A stretch of DNA of 16,949 nucleotides from an uncultured Ruminococcus sp. (GTDB lineage Bacteria; Bacillota; Clostridia; Oscillospirales; Ruminococcaceae): positions 1 through 16,949 of the forward strand of contig USNJ01000019.1 of assembly GCA_900556055.1 (NCBI GenBank), in the 5' to 3' direction. The notes beneath the pieces were generated by a model. It was not told the DNA's origin. It worked only from the letters and a program-made list of their open reading frames with translations, and made no database searches. How positions within the stretch are numbered: position 1 is the first letter of the stretch; the number at the start of each line of letters is the position of its first letter. Below, piece by piece: positions 1 through 7,564 of this stretch. The translations under genes were made by a program, and so were the position numbers.

Positions 1-1
1 A

Positions 2-1162
2 CTCGCATGCGGAATGGGACTTAACTCATTCTTCTGCACGACCTTCGTTGCAGGCGCATATTTTGCAGGTGTTGACGTGATCGAAGGCTTCCATTCGGGA
101 CTTGTCATCATCTTCATTTCGGGACTTGTGTTTCTTGTCCTTTCTGTCACGGGACTCAGAACGTACATCGCAAAAGCTTTGCCTGAATGCCTGAAAAAAG
201 CTATCCCCGCAGGTATCGGTCTGTTTATCGCATTCGTCGGATTCCAGAATGCGGGCATAATCCAGGCTAACCCCTACACTCTCGTTCAGTTCGTTGATAT
301 CCACGGCGGCGAATGGGCAACAGTTGCTCCTGCTATCGTTGCGCTCCTCGGCGTTCTTATCATCGGTATTCTCGGCAAGCTGAATGTCAAGGGCAATGTT
401 ATCCTCGGAATAATCGCTTCCGCAGTTCTTTACTACATCTTCACAGGCTCCGTTCCTTCTCTCGACATGAGCAGCGTGGGACAGTCCTTCTCGGATTTCG
501 GAAAGATCGGCTTCCTTGGTCTTTTCAGCGGCGATGCATGGGCTGACGCATTTTCGGGCGCACACATCGGCAGCGTATTCAATGCGATCATGCTTATCAT
601 AACATTCTGTCTCGTTGATATGTTCGATACGCTCGGAACGCTTTACGGCACAGCTGCACAGGCTGAAATGCTTGACGAGAACGGCGACCCGATCGGCGTT
701 GACAAGGCTATGCTCTGCGACTCTGTCGGAACAGTAACAGGCGCACTCCTCGGCACATCCACATGTACGACATTTGTTGAGTCATCCGCAGGCGTTGCCG
801 AAGGCGGAAGAACAGGACTTACAAGCCTTGTTACAGCACTTTGCTTTGCGGTCTGCCTCTTCCTCAGCCCTCTTGCAAGCATCATTCCTTCCTGCGCAAC
901 AGCTTCCGCACTTATCTATGTCGGTGTTCTTATGGTAAAGAGCTTTGCTAAGGTAGATATGGAAGATATGCGTTCTGCAATTCCTGCATTTATCGCACTT
1001 ATCATGATGCCTATGACATATTCCATCGCAAACGGCATAGGTCTTGGTGCTATCGCATACGTTATCATGACACTCTGCACAGGCAAATTCAAGAAGAACG
1101 ATATTATCATTACTGTTATCGCAGCACTGTTCGTTCTGAAATTCATATTTGTCACAATGTAA
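2..1162 (+). CDS. NCS2-family purine (AzgA-like) permease, 3' part
   Basis: Integral membrane symporter of the nucleobase NCS2 family, probably importing hypoxanthine, guanine or adenine. The reading frame is open to the left edge and starts there with LACGMGLNSFF, the conserved GMGLN segment of AzgA-like proteins, so the true start lies outside the window. By family comparison (usual length about 430-450 residues) roughly 45-60 residues are missing. Visible family signatures include KKAIPAGIGLFIAFVGFQNAG, read in two parts around 190-250, VDMFDTLGTLYGTA around 610-655, and ESSAGVAEGGRTGLTS around 778-825. The rest is a run of hydrophobic segments ending in LFVLKFIFVTM. A bidirectional terminator follows. 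The family is clear; the exact base transported cannot be read from sequence. Confidence 0.9.
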   Translation, partial: LACGMGLNSFFCTTFVAGAYFAGVDVIEGFHSGLVIIFISGLVFLVLSVTGLRTYIAKALPECLKKAIPAGIGLFIAFVGFQNAGIIQANPYTLVQFVDIHGGEWATVAPAIVALLGVLIIGILGKLNVKGNVILGIIASAVLYYIFTGSVPSLDMSSVGQSFSDFGKIGFLGLFSGDAWADAFSGAHIGSVFNAIMLIITFCLVDMFDTLGTLYGTAAQAEMLDENGDPIGVDKAMLCDSVGTVTGALLGTSTCTTFVESSAGVAEGGRTGLTSLVTALCFAVCLFLSPLASIIPSCATASALIYVGVLMVKSFAKVDMEDMRSAIPAFIALIMMPMTYSIANGIGLGAIAYVIMTLCTGKFKKNDIIITVIAALFVLKFIFVTM

Positions 1163-1182
1163 CAGCATTATCCCCAAAAAGC

Positions 1183-1216
1183 AAAAACCGAAGCAGCGAA
1201 AACTGCTTCGGTTTTT
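1183..1216. terminator. Bidirectional intrinsic terminator
   Basis: A perfect 14-bp inverted repeat (arms 1183-1196 and 1203-1216, core CCGAAGCAG/CTGCTTCGG) encloses a 6-nt loop. The arms carry A5 and T5-7 tracts, so it can end the permease message on the plus strand and the ttcA-hpt message on the minus strand. The minus-strand stop codon (1217-1219) directly abuts it. Confidence 0.9.
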
Positions 1217-1570
1217 TTATTTGTCCGAATTTTCTATGATATCACGCACTTTATGCTCAAGTTCTATTGCATCCTGAGCCAGTTCATCATAATCGCCGAT
1301 GCCCTTTCTGAGAGAATCAACGACCTTTGAATATGCCTTATGCAGCGGATCAAGCGAAAGATTTCCCGTAAGACCCTTCAGGATATGCGCATGCTTTTCC
1401 GCAGAGATGCGGTCGCCTCGCCGATAGTCGCCCTCAAAATCGATTTCTGCAGAGTATGGTGGATAATCCCTGAGATATTTACAGTAAAGCTCCTCATTGT
1501 TCATAAGTCTGTGTGTTCCCGCTTCGGGATCGCAGCCTGCGTCCCTCAGCTCGTCAAAAAGTCTGCTCAT
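1217..1570 (-). CDS. Stand-alone Hpt (histidine phosphotransfer) domain protein
   Basis: Small cytoplasmic protein of 117 residues that is probably a histidine phosphotransfer module, relaying phosphate between response-regulator receiver domains. The key signature is AHILKGLTGNLSL at residues 61-73, matching the Hpt pattern H-x-L-K-G-x-x-x-N-[LI]; His62 would be the phosphorylated residue. The flanking helices (about 75-92 and 95-115) fit the rest of a four-helix bundle. The first 50 residues contain charged and aromatic stretches (NNEELYCKYLRDYPPYSAEI) typical of the first Hpt helices. The start codon overlaps the ttcA-like stop codon in an ATGA arrangement, so translation is probably coupled. 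No kinase or receiver protein is encoded nearby, so the partners are unknown. Confidence 0.8.
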   Translation of the reverse strand: MSRLFDELRDAGCDPEAGTHRLMNNEELYCKYLRDYPPYSAEIDFEGDYRRGDRISAEKHAHILKGLTGNLSLDPLHKAYSKVVDSLRKGIGDYDELAQDAIELEHKVRDIIENSDK

Positions 1571-2313
1571 TTTTCCGCCTTTCTTTCTCCTTTGCCTGTT
1601 ATTCCCCAGCCATCTATGCCTGCGCGGCGCATAGCACCGAATATCCTGTCCGTGAAGCCCTTGTCAGACTTTTCACGTTCGGCAAGAAACTGTTTCATCG
1701 TTTCCCTGGATGTATGTCCGTCAATGGGACATTTTGACTTGATAACATTGACAACGCCCTTGTTTGCTGCTTTTTTGATCTCCTTTTCCGGGGCAAATAC
1801 CAGCGGACGGATAAGTGTCAGATCCTTTCTCGAAAGATAGCTTTTCGGCGCAAAGCAGCCTATTCTTCCTTCGATAAAAAGGTTCATCATAAACGTCTCG
1901 ACAGCGTCATTGTAATGGTGTCCCAGTGCGATCTTGTTGCAGCCTGCTTCAATGGCAGCATCATGCAGACCGCCGCGTCTCATTCTCGCACATAGGCTGC
2001 ATGGGTGTTCCTCTTTACGGATATCGAACACGATAACGCCTATGTCCGTTCGTTTAAGTATGTAAGGCACGCCAAGCTCATCGCAAAGCTTCTGCACCTC
2101 CGAATAATCGCCGTCAATGCCGCCGAAACGAGGGTCGAGAGTGATGGCAACGACATCGTAATCAATGCCGATGAAACGCTTCAGCAGCACAAGTCCTTTC
2201 AGCAGCACAAGGCTGTCCTTTCCGCCCGAAACGCCGACTGCGATCTTATCTCCGTCCCGGATAAGGTCGAATTCCTGAATTGCTTTCCGCATATACCCCA
2301 GAATTTTCTGCAT
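1567..2313 (-). CDS. TtcA-like PP-loop tRNA 2-thiocytidine biosynthesis protein
   Basis: Cytoplasmic ATP-dependent tRNA thiolase-like enzyme of 248 residues. The ATP-pyrophosphatase P-loop is GVSGGKDS (residues 27-34), which in this superfamily adenylates the target base before sulfur transfer. A CSLCARMRRG segment (Cys105, Cys108) matches the CxxC-plus-RRG motif of TtcA proteins. GHHYNDAVET (131-140) and KCPIDGHTSR (Cys195) match the region with the third cluster cysteine, so a 3-Cys [4Fe-4S] site is plausible. The start at 2313 has AAGGGG upstream and lies below a consensus promoter. The gene overlaps hpt by 4 nt. Clostridial TtcA-family members are often shorter than the E. coli enzyme (about 310 residues); the true substrate base (C32 or another position) is not certain. 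Confidence 0.88.
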   Translation of the reverse strand: MQKILGYMRKAIQEFDLIRDGDKIAVGVSGGKDSLVLLKGLVLLKRFIGIDYDVVAITLDPRFGGIDGDYSEVQKLCDELGVPYILKRTDIGVIVFDIRKEEHPCSLCARMRRGGLHDAAIEAGCNKIALGHHYNDAVETFMMNLFIEGRIGCFAPKSYLSRKDLTLIRPLVFAPEKEIKKAANKGVVNVIKSKCPIDGHTSRETMKQFLAEREKSDKGFTDRIFGAMRRAGIDGWGITGKGERKAEK

Positions 2314-2342
2314 AAAAATTTCCCCTTAAAAAATATATTCAC

Positions 2343-2371
2343 ATTATAATACAACCACTGCAAAATGTCAA
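2343..2371 (-). promoter_or_regulatory. Consensus sigma-A promoter of ttcA-hpt
   Basis: Read on the minus strand, TTGACA (2371-2366) and TATAAT (2348-2343) are both perfect, with a 17-bp spacer. Transcription would start near 2336, about 22 nt before the ttcA start codon. The near-perfect match suggests a constitutive housekeeping promoter. Confidence 0.85.
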
Positions 2372-2430
2372 CATTTATTATAATTAAAAACGGCATTTCA
2401 TATGCCATAACCCGTGAGGAATGGGAAAAG

Positions 2431-2477
2431 CAAAAATAAAAGCGGACCGGAAAGTGTGATCTTCTTTCCGGTCCGCT
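2431..2477 (-). terminator. Intrinsic terminator after copA
   Basis: A perfect 14-bp inverted repeat (2441-2454 and 2464-2477, core GCGGACCGG) encloses a 9-nt loop. On the minus strand it is followed by a T-rich tract (complement of 2431-2440). It begins 6 nt after the copA stop codon. A weaker 5-bp hairpin (2392-2396 with 2402-2406) with a T5 run lies further downstream on the same strand and may serve as backup. Confidence 0.88.
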
Positions 2478-2482
2478 CTGTT

Positions 2483-2692
2483 TTATCCTATCGAAATGAC
2501 CTTGTAATCCTTGTCCTCGACAGCCTTTCTGAGCACATCATCGGGCGTGTCTGCGGACAATGTAACAACGGCTGTTCCTGCTTCGTGGCTTACATTAGCC
2601 TCAGAAACTGTGGGGATAGCCTCCAGAGCCTTCTTTACAGCCGCTTCGCAGTGACCGCACATCATTCCTTCGATCTTCATTGTCTTAGTCAT
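2483..2692 (-). other. Possible internal initiation site giving a free CopZ-like chaperone
   Basis: Within the copA frame, an AAAAAGGAG Shine-Dalgarno stretch lies about 9 nt upstream of an in-frame ATG at 2692. Initiation there would yield a 69-residue protein ([15 protein letters not shown]...) with the size, start and CxxC motif of a free-standing CopZ chaperone. Established parallel: E. coli copA makes a separate small HMA chaperone from the same gene, there by frameshifting. Here the sequence shows only a good start context inside a continuous frame. The alternative is that the purine run simply encodes the Lys/Glu-rich linker (KPKKKEK) and no separate product is made. Confidence 0.4.
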
Positions 2693-4981
2693 AGTATTCT
2701 TCTCCTTTTTCTTTGGTTTGATCTTTTTATCCTTATCGGCATTGTGAATGTCGAAAAAGTTCAGTCTTAACGCATTTGTTACAACGCAGAAGCTTGAAAG
2801 GCTCATAGCCGCCGCACCGAACATCGGGTTCAGCTGCCAGTGGAAAAGCGGTATCCACACGCCAGCCGCAAGGGGAATTCCGATAGCATTGTAAATGAAT
2901 GCCCAGAACAGGTTCTCGTGGATATTCCTGAGTGCCGCACGGCTCAGACGCACAGCCGCCGGAACGTCGCTCAGGCGGCTTTTCATCAGAACTGCGTCCG
3001 CTGCATCTATCGCAACATCGGTTCCTGCGCCTATCGCAATGCCGACATCTGCGGCGGTAAGAGCGGGAGCATCGTTTATTCCGTCGCCGACCATTGCGGT
3101 CTTGCCCTCGGCTTTAAGGCGGCTGATAACACTTGCTTTTCCGTCGGGGAGAACGCCTGCTATTACCTCGTCAACACCTGCCTGTGCGCCGATCGCCTTT
3201 GCTGTGCGCTCGTTGTCGCCCGTCAGCATAACGACCTTGATGCCCATGTTTTTCAGCTCACGTACAGCCTGCGCACTGTCATCTTTTATAACGTCCGCAA
3301 CAGCGATAATTCCCGATAATGTTCCGTTTTTGCAGAAGAAAAGGGGAGTTTTTCCTTCTTCGGCAAGCTTCTCCGACTGTGTCTTTATATCATCGGATAT
3401 TTCGGCATGCTGCATCGCAAGGTTAAGGTTTCCGCCGATGACTTTGCTTCCGCCTATCACAGCGGATAATCCGTTGCCGGGGAGTGCCTTGAAATCCGCA
3501 GCATCCTCCGCAGATAAATTCTTATCCGCAGCATAGGAGATTATCGCCTTTGCGAGAGGGTGTTCGCTCTTGGTTTCAAGCGAATAAGCCGTTTTCAGCA
3601 GCTCATCTTCCGAAACGCCGACAGGTATGATGTCCGTGACCTTGGGTTCGCCGCCGGTGACTGTGCCTGTTTTGTCAAGTGCGCATATCTCAATGCGTCC
3701 TGTTTCTTCAAGTGCTGCGGCGGTCTTGAAGAGAATTCCGTTTTTGGCACCCTGTCCGCTTCCGACCATTACCGCAACAGGTGTTGCAAGTCCGAGTGCG
3801 CAGGGGCAGCTTATAACGAGGACGGAAATTCCTCTTGCAAGCGCAAATCCCGCAGTCTGTCCGACAAGCAGCCATACTAAAACAGTAATAAGCGCAATTC
3901 CGATAACTACGGGGACGAAAATTCCCGAAACCTTGTCGGCTGCCTTTGCAATAGGAGCTTTTGTTGCCGCCGCATCGCTCACCATCCGGATTATCTTTGA
4001 AAGTGATGTGTCCTCGCCGACTCTTGTTGCTTCGCATTTCAGGAATCCCGACTGATTTATCGCAGCCGCAGAAACGCTGTCGCCCACGTCCTTGTCAGCG
4101 GGAATGCTTTCGCCTGTCAGTGCGGACTCGTTGACTGCACTCTGTCCCTCGACAACTATTCCGTCCACGGGAATGCTTTCGCCGGGGCGGACAACAAAGA
4201 TATCGCCCTTTCTGACCTGTTCGGCAGGAATAACGGTCTCCTCGCCGTTCCTGATGACAGCAGCCGTTTTGGGAGCAAGCTTCATAAGGCTTTTCAGAGC
4301 ATCGGTCGTCTTGCCCTTTGAACGTGACTCGAGCATTTTTCCGACTGTTATAAGCGTCAGTATCATAGCCGAAGATTCAAAGTAGAATTCATGCATATAG
4401 CCCATAACGGCATCGGCATTTCCCTTGACCTGCGCATCTGTCATTGCAAACAGCGCATAGGTGCTGTAAACGAAAGCAGCCGATGATCCGAGCGCAACGA
4501 GAGTGTCCATATTGGGTGCTTTGTGCCACAGGCTCTTGAATCCGCTTATGAAGAATTTCTGGTTGATGACCATAACTATGACTGTCAGCAGGAGCTGGAC
4601 AAGTCCCATAGCTACGTGATTTCCGTCAAAGAAAGAGGGGAGCGGCCAGCCCCACATCATATGTCCCATTGAAAAATACATGAGAATTAGCGTGAAAATG
4701 ACCGAAACTATCAGACGCTTCATGATGAGAGGAGTCTGAGTGTCCTTCAGAGAGTCGTCCGATGCTGCTTTTTCGGGAGATGCGCCTTTGAGAGATGCAC
4801 CGTATCCCGCATTTTTTACCGCCGCTATGATATCATCGGGAGATGCACTGCCCTCAACGCCCATAGAATTCGTAAGCAGGCTTACCGAGCAGGACGTAAC
4901 TCCGTTTACCTTTGAAACCGCCTTTTCAACACGGGCACTGCACGCCGCACAGCTCATTCCCGTTACATTGTACTGAACCAT
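2483..4981 (-). CDS. copA: Copper-exporting P1B-type ATPase with N- and C-terminal HMA domains
   Basis: Membrane pump of 832 residues that exports Cu(I) from the cytoplasm using ATP. Domains in order: an N-terminal HMA metal-binding domain with GMSCAAC (Cys11, Cys14); transmembrane helices from about 88 to 213; the actuator motif TGES (289-292); the ion-binding CPC in TM6 (392-394); the phosphorylated Asp436 in DKTGT; the HP motif (474-475) that is diagnostic of P1B pumps; TGDN (587-590) and GDGINDAP (632-639); and the TM7 YN (697-698) and TM8 MSLSS (726-730) pairs diagnostic of Cu(I)-transporting P1B-1 pumps. A Lys-rich linker (750-761) then leads to a second HMA domain with GMMCGHC (Cys775, Cys778). 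That C-terminal CopZ-like domain is unusual, since most CopA proteins carry HMAs only at the N terminus. The gene starts 9 nt after csoR, with AAGGTGG upstream of the ATG, so the two form an operon under CsoR control. Confidence 0.96.
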   Translation of the reverse strand: MVQYNVTGMSCAACSARVEKAVSKVNGVTSCSVSLLTNSMGVEGSASPDDIIAAVKNAGYGASLKGASPEKAASDDSLKDTQTPLIMKRLIVSVIFTLILMYFSMGHMMWGWPLPSFFDGNHVAMGLVQLLLTVIVMVINQKFFISGFKSLWHKAPNMDTLVALGSSAAFVYSTYALFAMTDAQVKGNADAVMGYMHEFYFESSAMILTLITVGKMLESRSKGKTTDALKSLMKLAPKTAAVIRNGEETVIPAEQVRKGDIFVVRPGESIPVDGIVVEGQSAVNESALTGESIPADKDVGDSVSAAAINQSGFLKCEATRVGEDTSLSKIIRMVSDAAATKAPIAKAADKVSGIFVPVVIGIALITVLVWLLVGQTAGFALARGISVLVISCPCALGLATPVAVMVGSGQGAKNGILFKTAAALEETGRIEICALDKTGTVTGGEPKVTDIIPVGVSEDELLKTAYSLETKSEHPLAKAIISYAADKNLSAEDAADFKALPGNGLSAVIGGSKVIGGNLNLAMQHAEISDDIKTQSEKLAEEGKTPLFFCKNGTLSGIIAVADVIKDDSAQAVRELKNMGIKVVMLTGDNERTAKAIGAQAGVDEVIAGVLPDGKASVISRLKAEGKTAMVGDGINDAPALTAADVGIAIGAGTDVAIDAADAVLMKSRLSDVPAAVRLSRAALRNIHENLFWAFIYNAIGIPLAAGVWIPLFHWQLNPMFGAAAMSLSSFCVVTNALRLNFFDIHNADKDKKIKPKKKEKNTMTKTMKIEGMMCGHCEAAVKKALEAIPTVSEANVSHEAGTAVVTLSADTPDDVLRKAVEDKDYKVISIG

Positions 4982-4990
4982 AAAACCACC

Positions 4991-5293
4991 TTATTTCATC
5001 AGCTTCTGCAAAACGCCGAGGAGCTCGTCGATCACTTCGTCATTTCCGTTACGGATATCGTTTGCAACGCAGGTCCTTATATGCGCCGAAAGCAGCTCTT
5101 TGTTGAAGGAACTGAGCGCTGCGGAAACTGCTGCTGTCTGCACCATGACATCCGTGCAGTAAGCGTTTCTTTCTATCATTCCTTTTATGCCGCGTATCTG
5201 CCCTTCAATGCGGTTCAGGCGGTTCAAAAGCCGTTTCTGTTCCTCATCGGAGCGCATTTTTGTCTTATGTGAACATTCACAGCAATCTGACAT
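4991..5293 (-). CDS. csoR: CsoR-family copper-sensing repressor
   Basis: All-helical DNA-binding repressor, 100 residues from the ATG at 5293, that leaves its operator when it binds Cu(I). The family core RLLNRLNRIEGQIRGIKGMI is followed by the C-H-C copper ligands: Cys46 (NAYCTD), His71 and Cys75 (SAHIRTC). That pattern distinguishes CsoR from RcnR and FrmR relatives. An extra Cys/His cluster (CCECSH, residues 4-9) is common in Firmicute members. In-frame starts at 5302 (GTG) and 5299 (ATG) are also possible. The predicted transcript start near 5309 and the AAAGGA at 5309-5304 favour the ATG at 5293 (10-nt spacing) or 5299 (4-nt spacing). The gene is first in an operon with copA and is autoregulated through the operator in its own promoter. 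Confidence 0.93.
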   Translation of the reverse strand: MSDCCECSHKTKMRSDEEQKRLLNRLNRIEGQIRGIKGMIERNAYCTDVMVQTAAVSAALSSFNKELLSAHIRTCVANDIRNGNDEVIDELLGVLQKLMK

Positions 5294-5315
5294 CAACATC
5301 ACTTCCTTTGCTTAC

Positions 5316-5344
5316 ATTATATACCCCCAAGGGGTATTTGTCAA
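5316..5344 (-). promoter_or_regulatory. csoR-copA promoter with CsoR operator in the spacer
   Basis: On the minus strand, TTGACA (5344-5339) and TATAAT (5321-5316) are perfect hexamers separated by 17 bp. The spacer is almost wholly filled by the dyad ATACCCC-CAA-GGGGTAT (plus-strand 5321-5337, 7-bp arms with a 3-bp centre), the G/C-tract palindrome typical of CsoR operators. Repressor bound there would directly block RNA polymerase, which explains how an otherwise maximal-strength promoter can be kept off without copper. Confidence 0.9.
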
Positions 5345-5353
5345 GTCTAATAC

Positions 5354-5447
5354 TAAAAAACATTGAATTATGGGAATCTCTCGCCGCAAAACCGCATATA
5401 TCAAAGCTTTTGCGGCGATTTCTTCTCCATAATCCTAATGTTTTTTA
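5354..5447. repeat. 94-bp imperfect inverted repeat (hairpin or MITE-like element)
   Basis: Outer arms AAAAAACATT (5355-5364) and AATGTTTTTT (5437-5446) pair, as do ATTATGG (5367-5373) with CCATAAT (5427-5433) and TCGCCGCAAAA (5381-5391) with TTTTGCGGCGA (5408-5418). A 16-nt loop sits at the centre and small bulges and interior loops separate the blocks. It lies between the divergent csoR and hydE promoters and so outside both transcripts. It could be a small non-autonomous mobile element, a relic terminator or a structural element; nothing in it is recognisably coding. Confidence 0.7.
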
Positions 5448-5495
5448 TTATAACTTGCACAAAATCAGTGTATTTCATAAAGACAGCTTTATCCA

Positions 5496-5524
5496 TTGAA
5501 ATTTTTTTATTGATATGATATAAT
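5496..5524 (+). promoter_or_regulatory. Promoter of hydE
   Basis: TTGAAA (5496-5501) is followed after 17 bp by TATAAT (5519-5524), with an upstream TG at 5516-5517 forming an extended -10. Predicted transcription starts near 5531, giving a leader of only about 15 nt that holds the AGAGGG ribosome site. Confidence 0.8.
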
Positions 5525-5545
5525 GGCAATGAAAAGAGGGCTTTT

Positions 5546-6601
5546 ATGGGATTTGATATTGATGAAATCATCTGCGAACTTAATAATACACATGACGCTT
5601 CCGATGATAAGCTGAAATTTCTGCTTGAGCGAAACGGTGGCGATGACCGGCTTTTTGCCGCAGCCGACCGTGTAAGGCGTGAGATATACGGCACTGACGT
5701 TTATATCAGAGGTCTGATAGAATTCACGAACTATTGCAAAAACAACTGCCTTTACTGCGGTCTGCGGCGTGACAACAAAAATCTTCGCCGATACCGTCTG
5801 AGCAGGTCGGAGATATTTTGCTGCTGTGACGAGGGATATTCTCTTGGATTTCGCACCTTTGTGCTTCAGGGCGGCGAGGACATGGCATTTTCCGACGATG
5901 ACATCTGCGGGATAGTTTCCGATATAACCGCAAAATACCCCGACTGCGCCGTTACGCTTTCGATAGGCGAGAGGTCAAGGGAAAGCTATGAGGCGTATTT
6001 CAGAGCGGGTGCAAGGCGGTATCTTCTGCGGCATGAAACTGCGGATATTTCGCATTACGGAAAGCTTCACCCGCCCGAAATGAGCCTTGAAAACAGGAAA
6101 CGATGTCTGTACGATCTGTCGGACATAGGCTACCGGACAGGCTCGGGATTTATGGTCGGTTCTCCGTATCAGACGACGGAAAATCTTATTTCCGATCTGA
6201 GATTTTTGCAGCAGCTGAAGCCCGCAATGATCGGAATCGGACCATTCATAGCCCACTGCGATACACCGTTTGCAGGGCAGAAAAACGGCAGCCTGACGCT
6301 TACCCTGCGGCTTATTTCGATACTCAGGCTGATGTTTCCGTATGCGCTTATCCCGTCAACGACAGCACTCGGAACCATTCACCCAGAGGGACGTGAAATG
6401 GGACTGAAAGCGGGTGCGAACGTAGTCATGCCGAACCTTTCGCCCGTCGGTGTCAGAAAGCTTTACTCGCTTTATGATAACAAGATATGCACGGGTGAGG
6501 AGTCTGCGCAGTGCAGGGGATGCCTTGAAAGCCGTGTCAGCTCTGCGGGATATAGGATCGTCACGGATATCGGAGATGCAAAAAAGCCTGCCGAACGGTA
6601 A
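5546..6601 (+). CDS. hydE: [FeFe]-hydrogenase H-cluster maturase HydE (radical SAM)
   Basis: Cytoplasmic radical S-adenosylmethionine enzyme of 351 residues that takes part in building the diiron subcluster of [FeFe] hydrogenases. The radical-SAM cluster motif CKNNCLYC (Cys64, Cys68, Cys71) lies in the HydE-typical context EFTNYCKNNCLYCGLRRDN. Further HydE-like blocks are VLQGGED (106-112), YLLRHETA, GIGPFIAHCDTPFA and ANVVMPN. The C-terminal KIC...CRGC triad (Cys315, Cys323, Cys326) has the 8- and 3-residue spacing of the second cluster site in well-studied HydE proteins, so that optional site looks intact. The start has AGAGGG upstream and a 15-nt leader. No hydF, hydG or hydrogenase gene is in the window, so the gene appears monocistronic; partners must be elsewhere. 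Confidence 0.93.
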   Translation: MGFDIDEIICELNNTHDASDDKLKFLLERNGGDDRLFAAADRVRREIYGTDVYIRGLIEFTNYCKNNCLYCGLRRDNKNLRRYRLSRSEIFCCCDEGYSLGFRTFVLQGGEDMAFSDDDICGIVSDITAKYPDCAVTLSIGERSRESYEAYFRAGARRYLLRHETADISHYGKLHPPEMSLENRKRCLYDLSDIGYRTGSGFMVGSPYQTTENLISDLRFLQQLKPAMIGIGPFIAHCDTPFAGQKNGSLTLTLRLISILRLMFPYALIPSTTALGTIHPEGREMGLKAGANVVMPNLSPVGVRKLYSLYDNKICTGEESAQCRGCLESRVSSAGYRIVTDIGDAKKPAER

Positions 6602-6617
6602 AAGCCGATCGGCAGGC
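6581..6617. terminator. Bidirectional terminator between hydE and the amino acid importer
   Basis: Arms GCCTGCCGA (6586-6594) and TCGGCAGGC (6609-6617) pair, extended inward by CGG/CCG after one mismatch. The hydE stop codon lies in the loop. On the minus strand the stem is followed by T5 (complement of 6581-6585), so it is strongest for the importer operon; the plus strand has a weaker ACATTTTAT tail. Confidence 0.82.
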
Positions 6618-6635
6618 ACATTTTATGCGTGTTTA

Positions 6636-7532
6636 TTACTCAACAACGCCGCCCTCAACAACAAGATTTTCCTTGTCAACTGCATCGCCGTAAACTGCGG
6701 CAAGAGTTGCATCGTAATCGTTGTGGAAGAAGGATTCATCAGCAAGGGACTTGATCTCATCGTTCAGCCAGCTGAGCAGTGTTTCGTTGCCCTTTGTTAC
6801 AGCGGGAGCGATAGTGTCAACGCTTCCGAGGGACTCGATCCCTACCACAAATCCGGGGTTCTGCATTGCCCATGCAAGAACTTCTGTGTTATCGGTAGAG
6901 AATGCATCGCCTCTGCCGTCCTGAAGTGCGGAATAAGCTTCGTTGTATTCATCATACTTTACAAGCTCAACATCGGGATAATTTTCTGTGAAGAATGTTT
7001 CTGCTGTTGTGCCTTTAACGACAATAAGCTTCTTGCCGTTCAGTTCATCAACGGACTTGATCTCAGCGTTTTCGGGGGATACAACGCCCAGTGCGACCTT
7101 CATGTACGGCAGTGCGAAATCGACCTTTTCCGCACGCTCGGGTGTTACTGTGAAGTTTGCGAGAGTGATGTCTACCTTGCCTGTTTCAAGGAATTCAACA
7201 CGGCTTGCTGCCTCAACGGGGACAAGCTCAAGCTCAGTTCCGAGATCCTGTGCGATACGCTTTGCAAAGTAGATGTCATAGCCCTGATATTCGCCGTTGT
7301 TGTCAACGTAGCCGAACGGGTTCTTATCGGAGAATACGCCGATCTTTATTGTGCCGCTTGCCTTGATGTCATCAACGGTCCTGTATATCTGAGAAGCGTT
7401 TCCTGCTGCTGTTCCTTCAGCGGAAATGTTGTCGGATACAGTTTCTGCGGAGCTTCCGTTAGATGAGCATGCGGAAAATGTGAGTGCAAGCAGAGCTGCG
7501 GTGATTCCTGATACGATCTTTCTGATTTTCAT
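6636..7532 (-). CDS. Polar amino acid ABC transporter substrate-binding lipoprotein
   Basis: Extracellular lipid-anchored binding protein of 298 residues, family SBP_bac_3. A signal peptide with a lipobox-like end (TFSAC, Cys22) is followed by a Ser/Gly/Glu-rich linker and the binding lobe starting at about 55 (IKIGVFSDKNPFGYVD). Motifs GYDIYFAKRIAQDLG, DITLANFTVTPERAEKVDFA and VVKGTTAETFFTENYPD strongly resemble the PEB1/CjaA branch, whose members bind aspartate/glutamate or cysteine. The exact ligand cannot be settled by eye. It is the last gene of a minus-strand operon, 32 nt after the ATPase gene, with AAGGAG upstream of the ATG. A small hairpin precedes it, which may help the binding protein be made in excess over the membrane parts. 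Confidence 0.93.
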   Translation of the reverse strand: MKIRKIVSGITAALLALTFSACSSNGSSAETVSDNISAEGTAAGNASQIYRTVDDIKASGTIKIGVFSDKNPFGYVDNNGEYQGYDIYFAKRIAQDLGTELELVPVEAASRVEFLETGKVDITLANFTVTPERAEKVDFALPYMKVALGVVSPENAEIKSVDELNGKKLIVVKGTTAETFFTENYPDVELVKYDEYNEAYSALQDGRGDAFSTDNTEVLAWAMQNPGFVVGIESLGSVDTIAPAVTKGNETLLSWLNDEIKSLADESFFHNDYDATLAAVYGDAVDKENLVVEGGVVE

Positions 7533-7550
7533 AATTCATTTCTCCTTTTT

Positions 7551-7563
7551 CGGGATTATCCCG
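7551..7563 (-). other. Small intercistronic hairpin before the binding-protein gene
   Basis: CGGGA (7551-7555) and TCCCG (7559-7563) form a 5-bp stem with a 3-nt loop just upstream of the binding-protein ribosome site. No T-tract follows, so it is not a terminator. It may shield the downstream message from decay. Confidence 0.4.
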
Positions 7564-7564
7564 A

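Noticed and set aside
6450..7466. Plus-strand open frame of 338 codons opposite the amino acid binding-protein gene
   Set aside because: It is cysteine-rich with no ribosome site or family motif, and lies antisense to a gene with clear SBP motifs and a signal peptide. It arises from codon bias.
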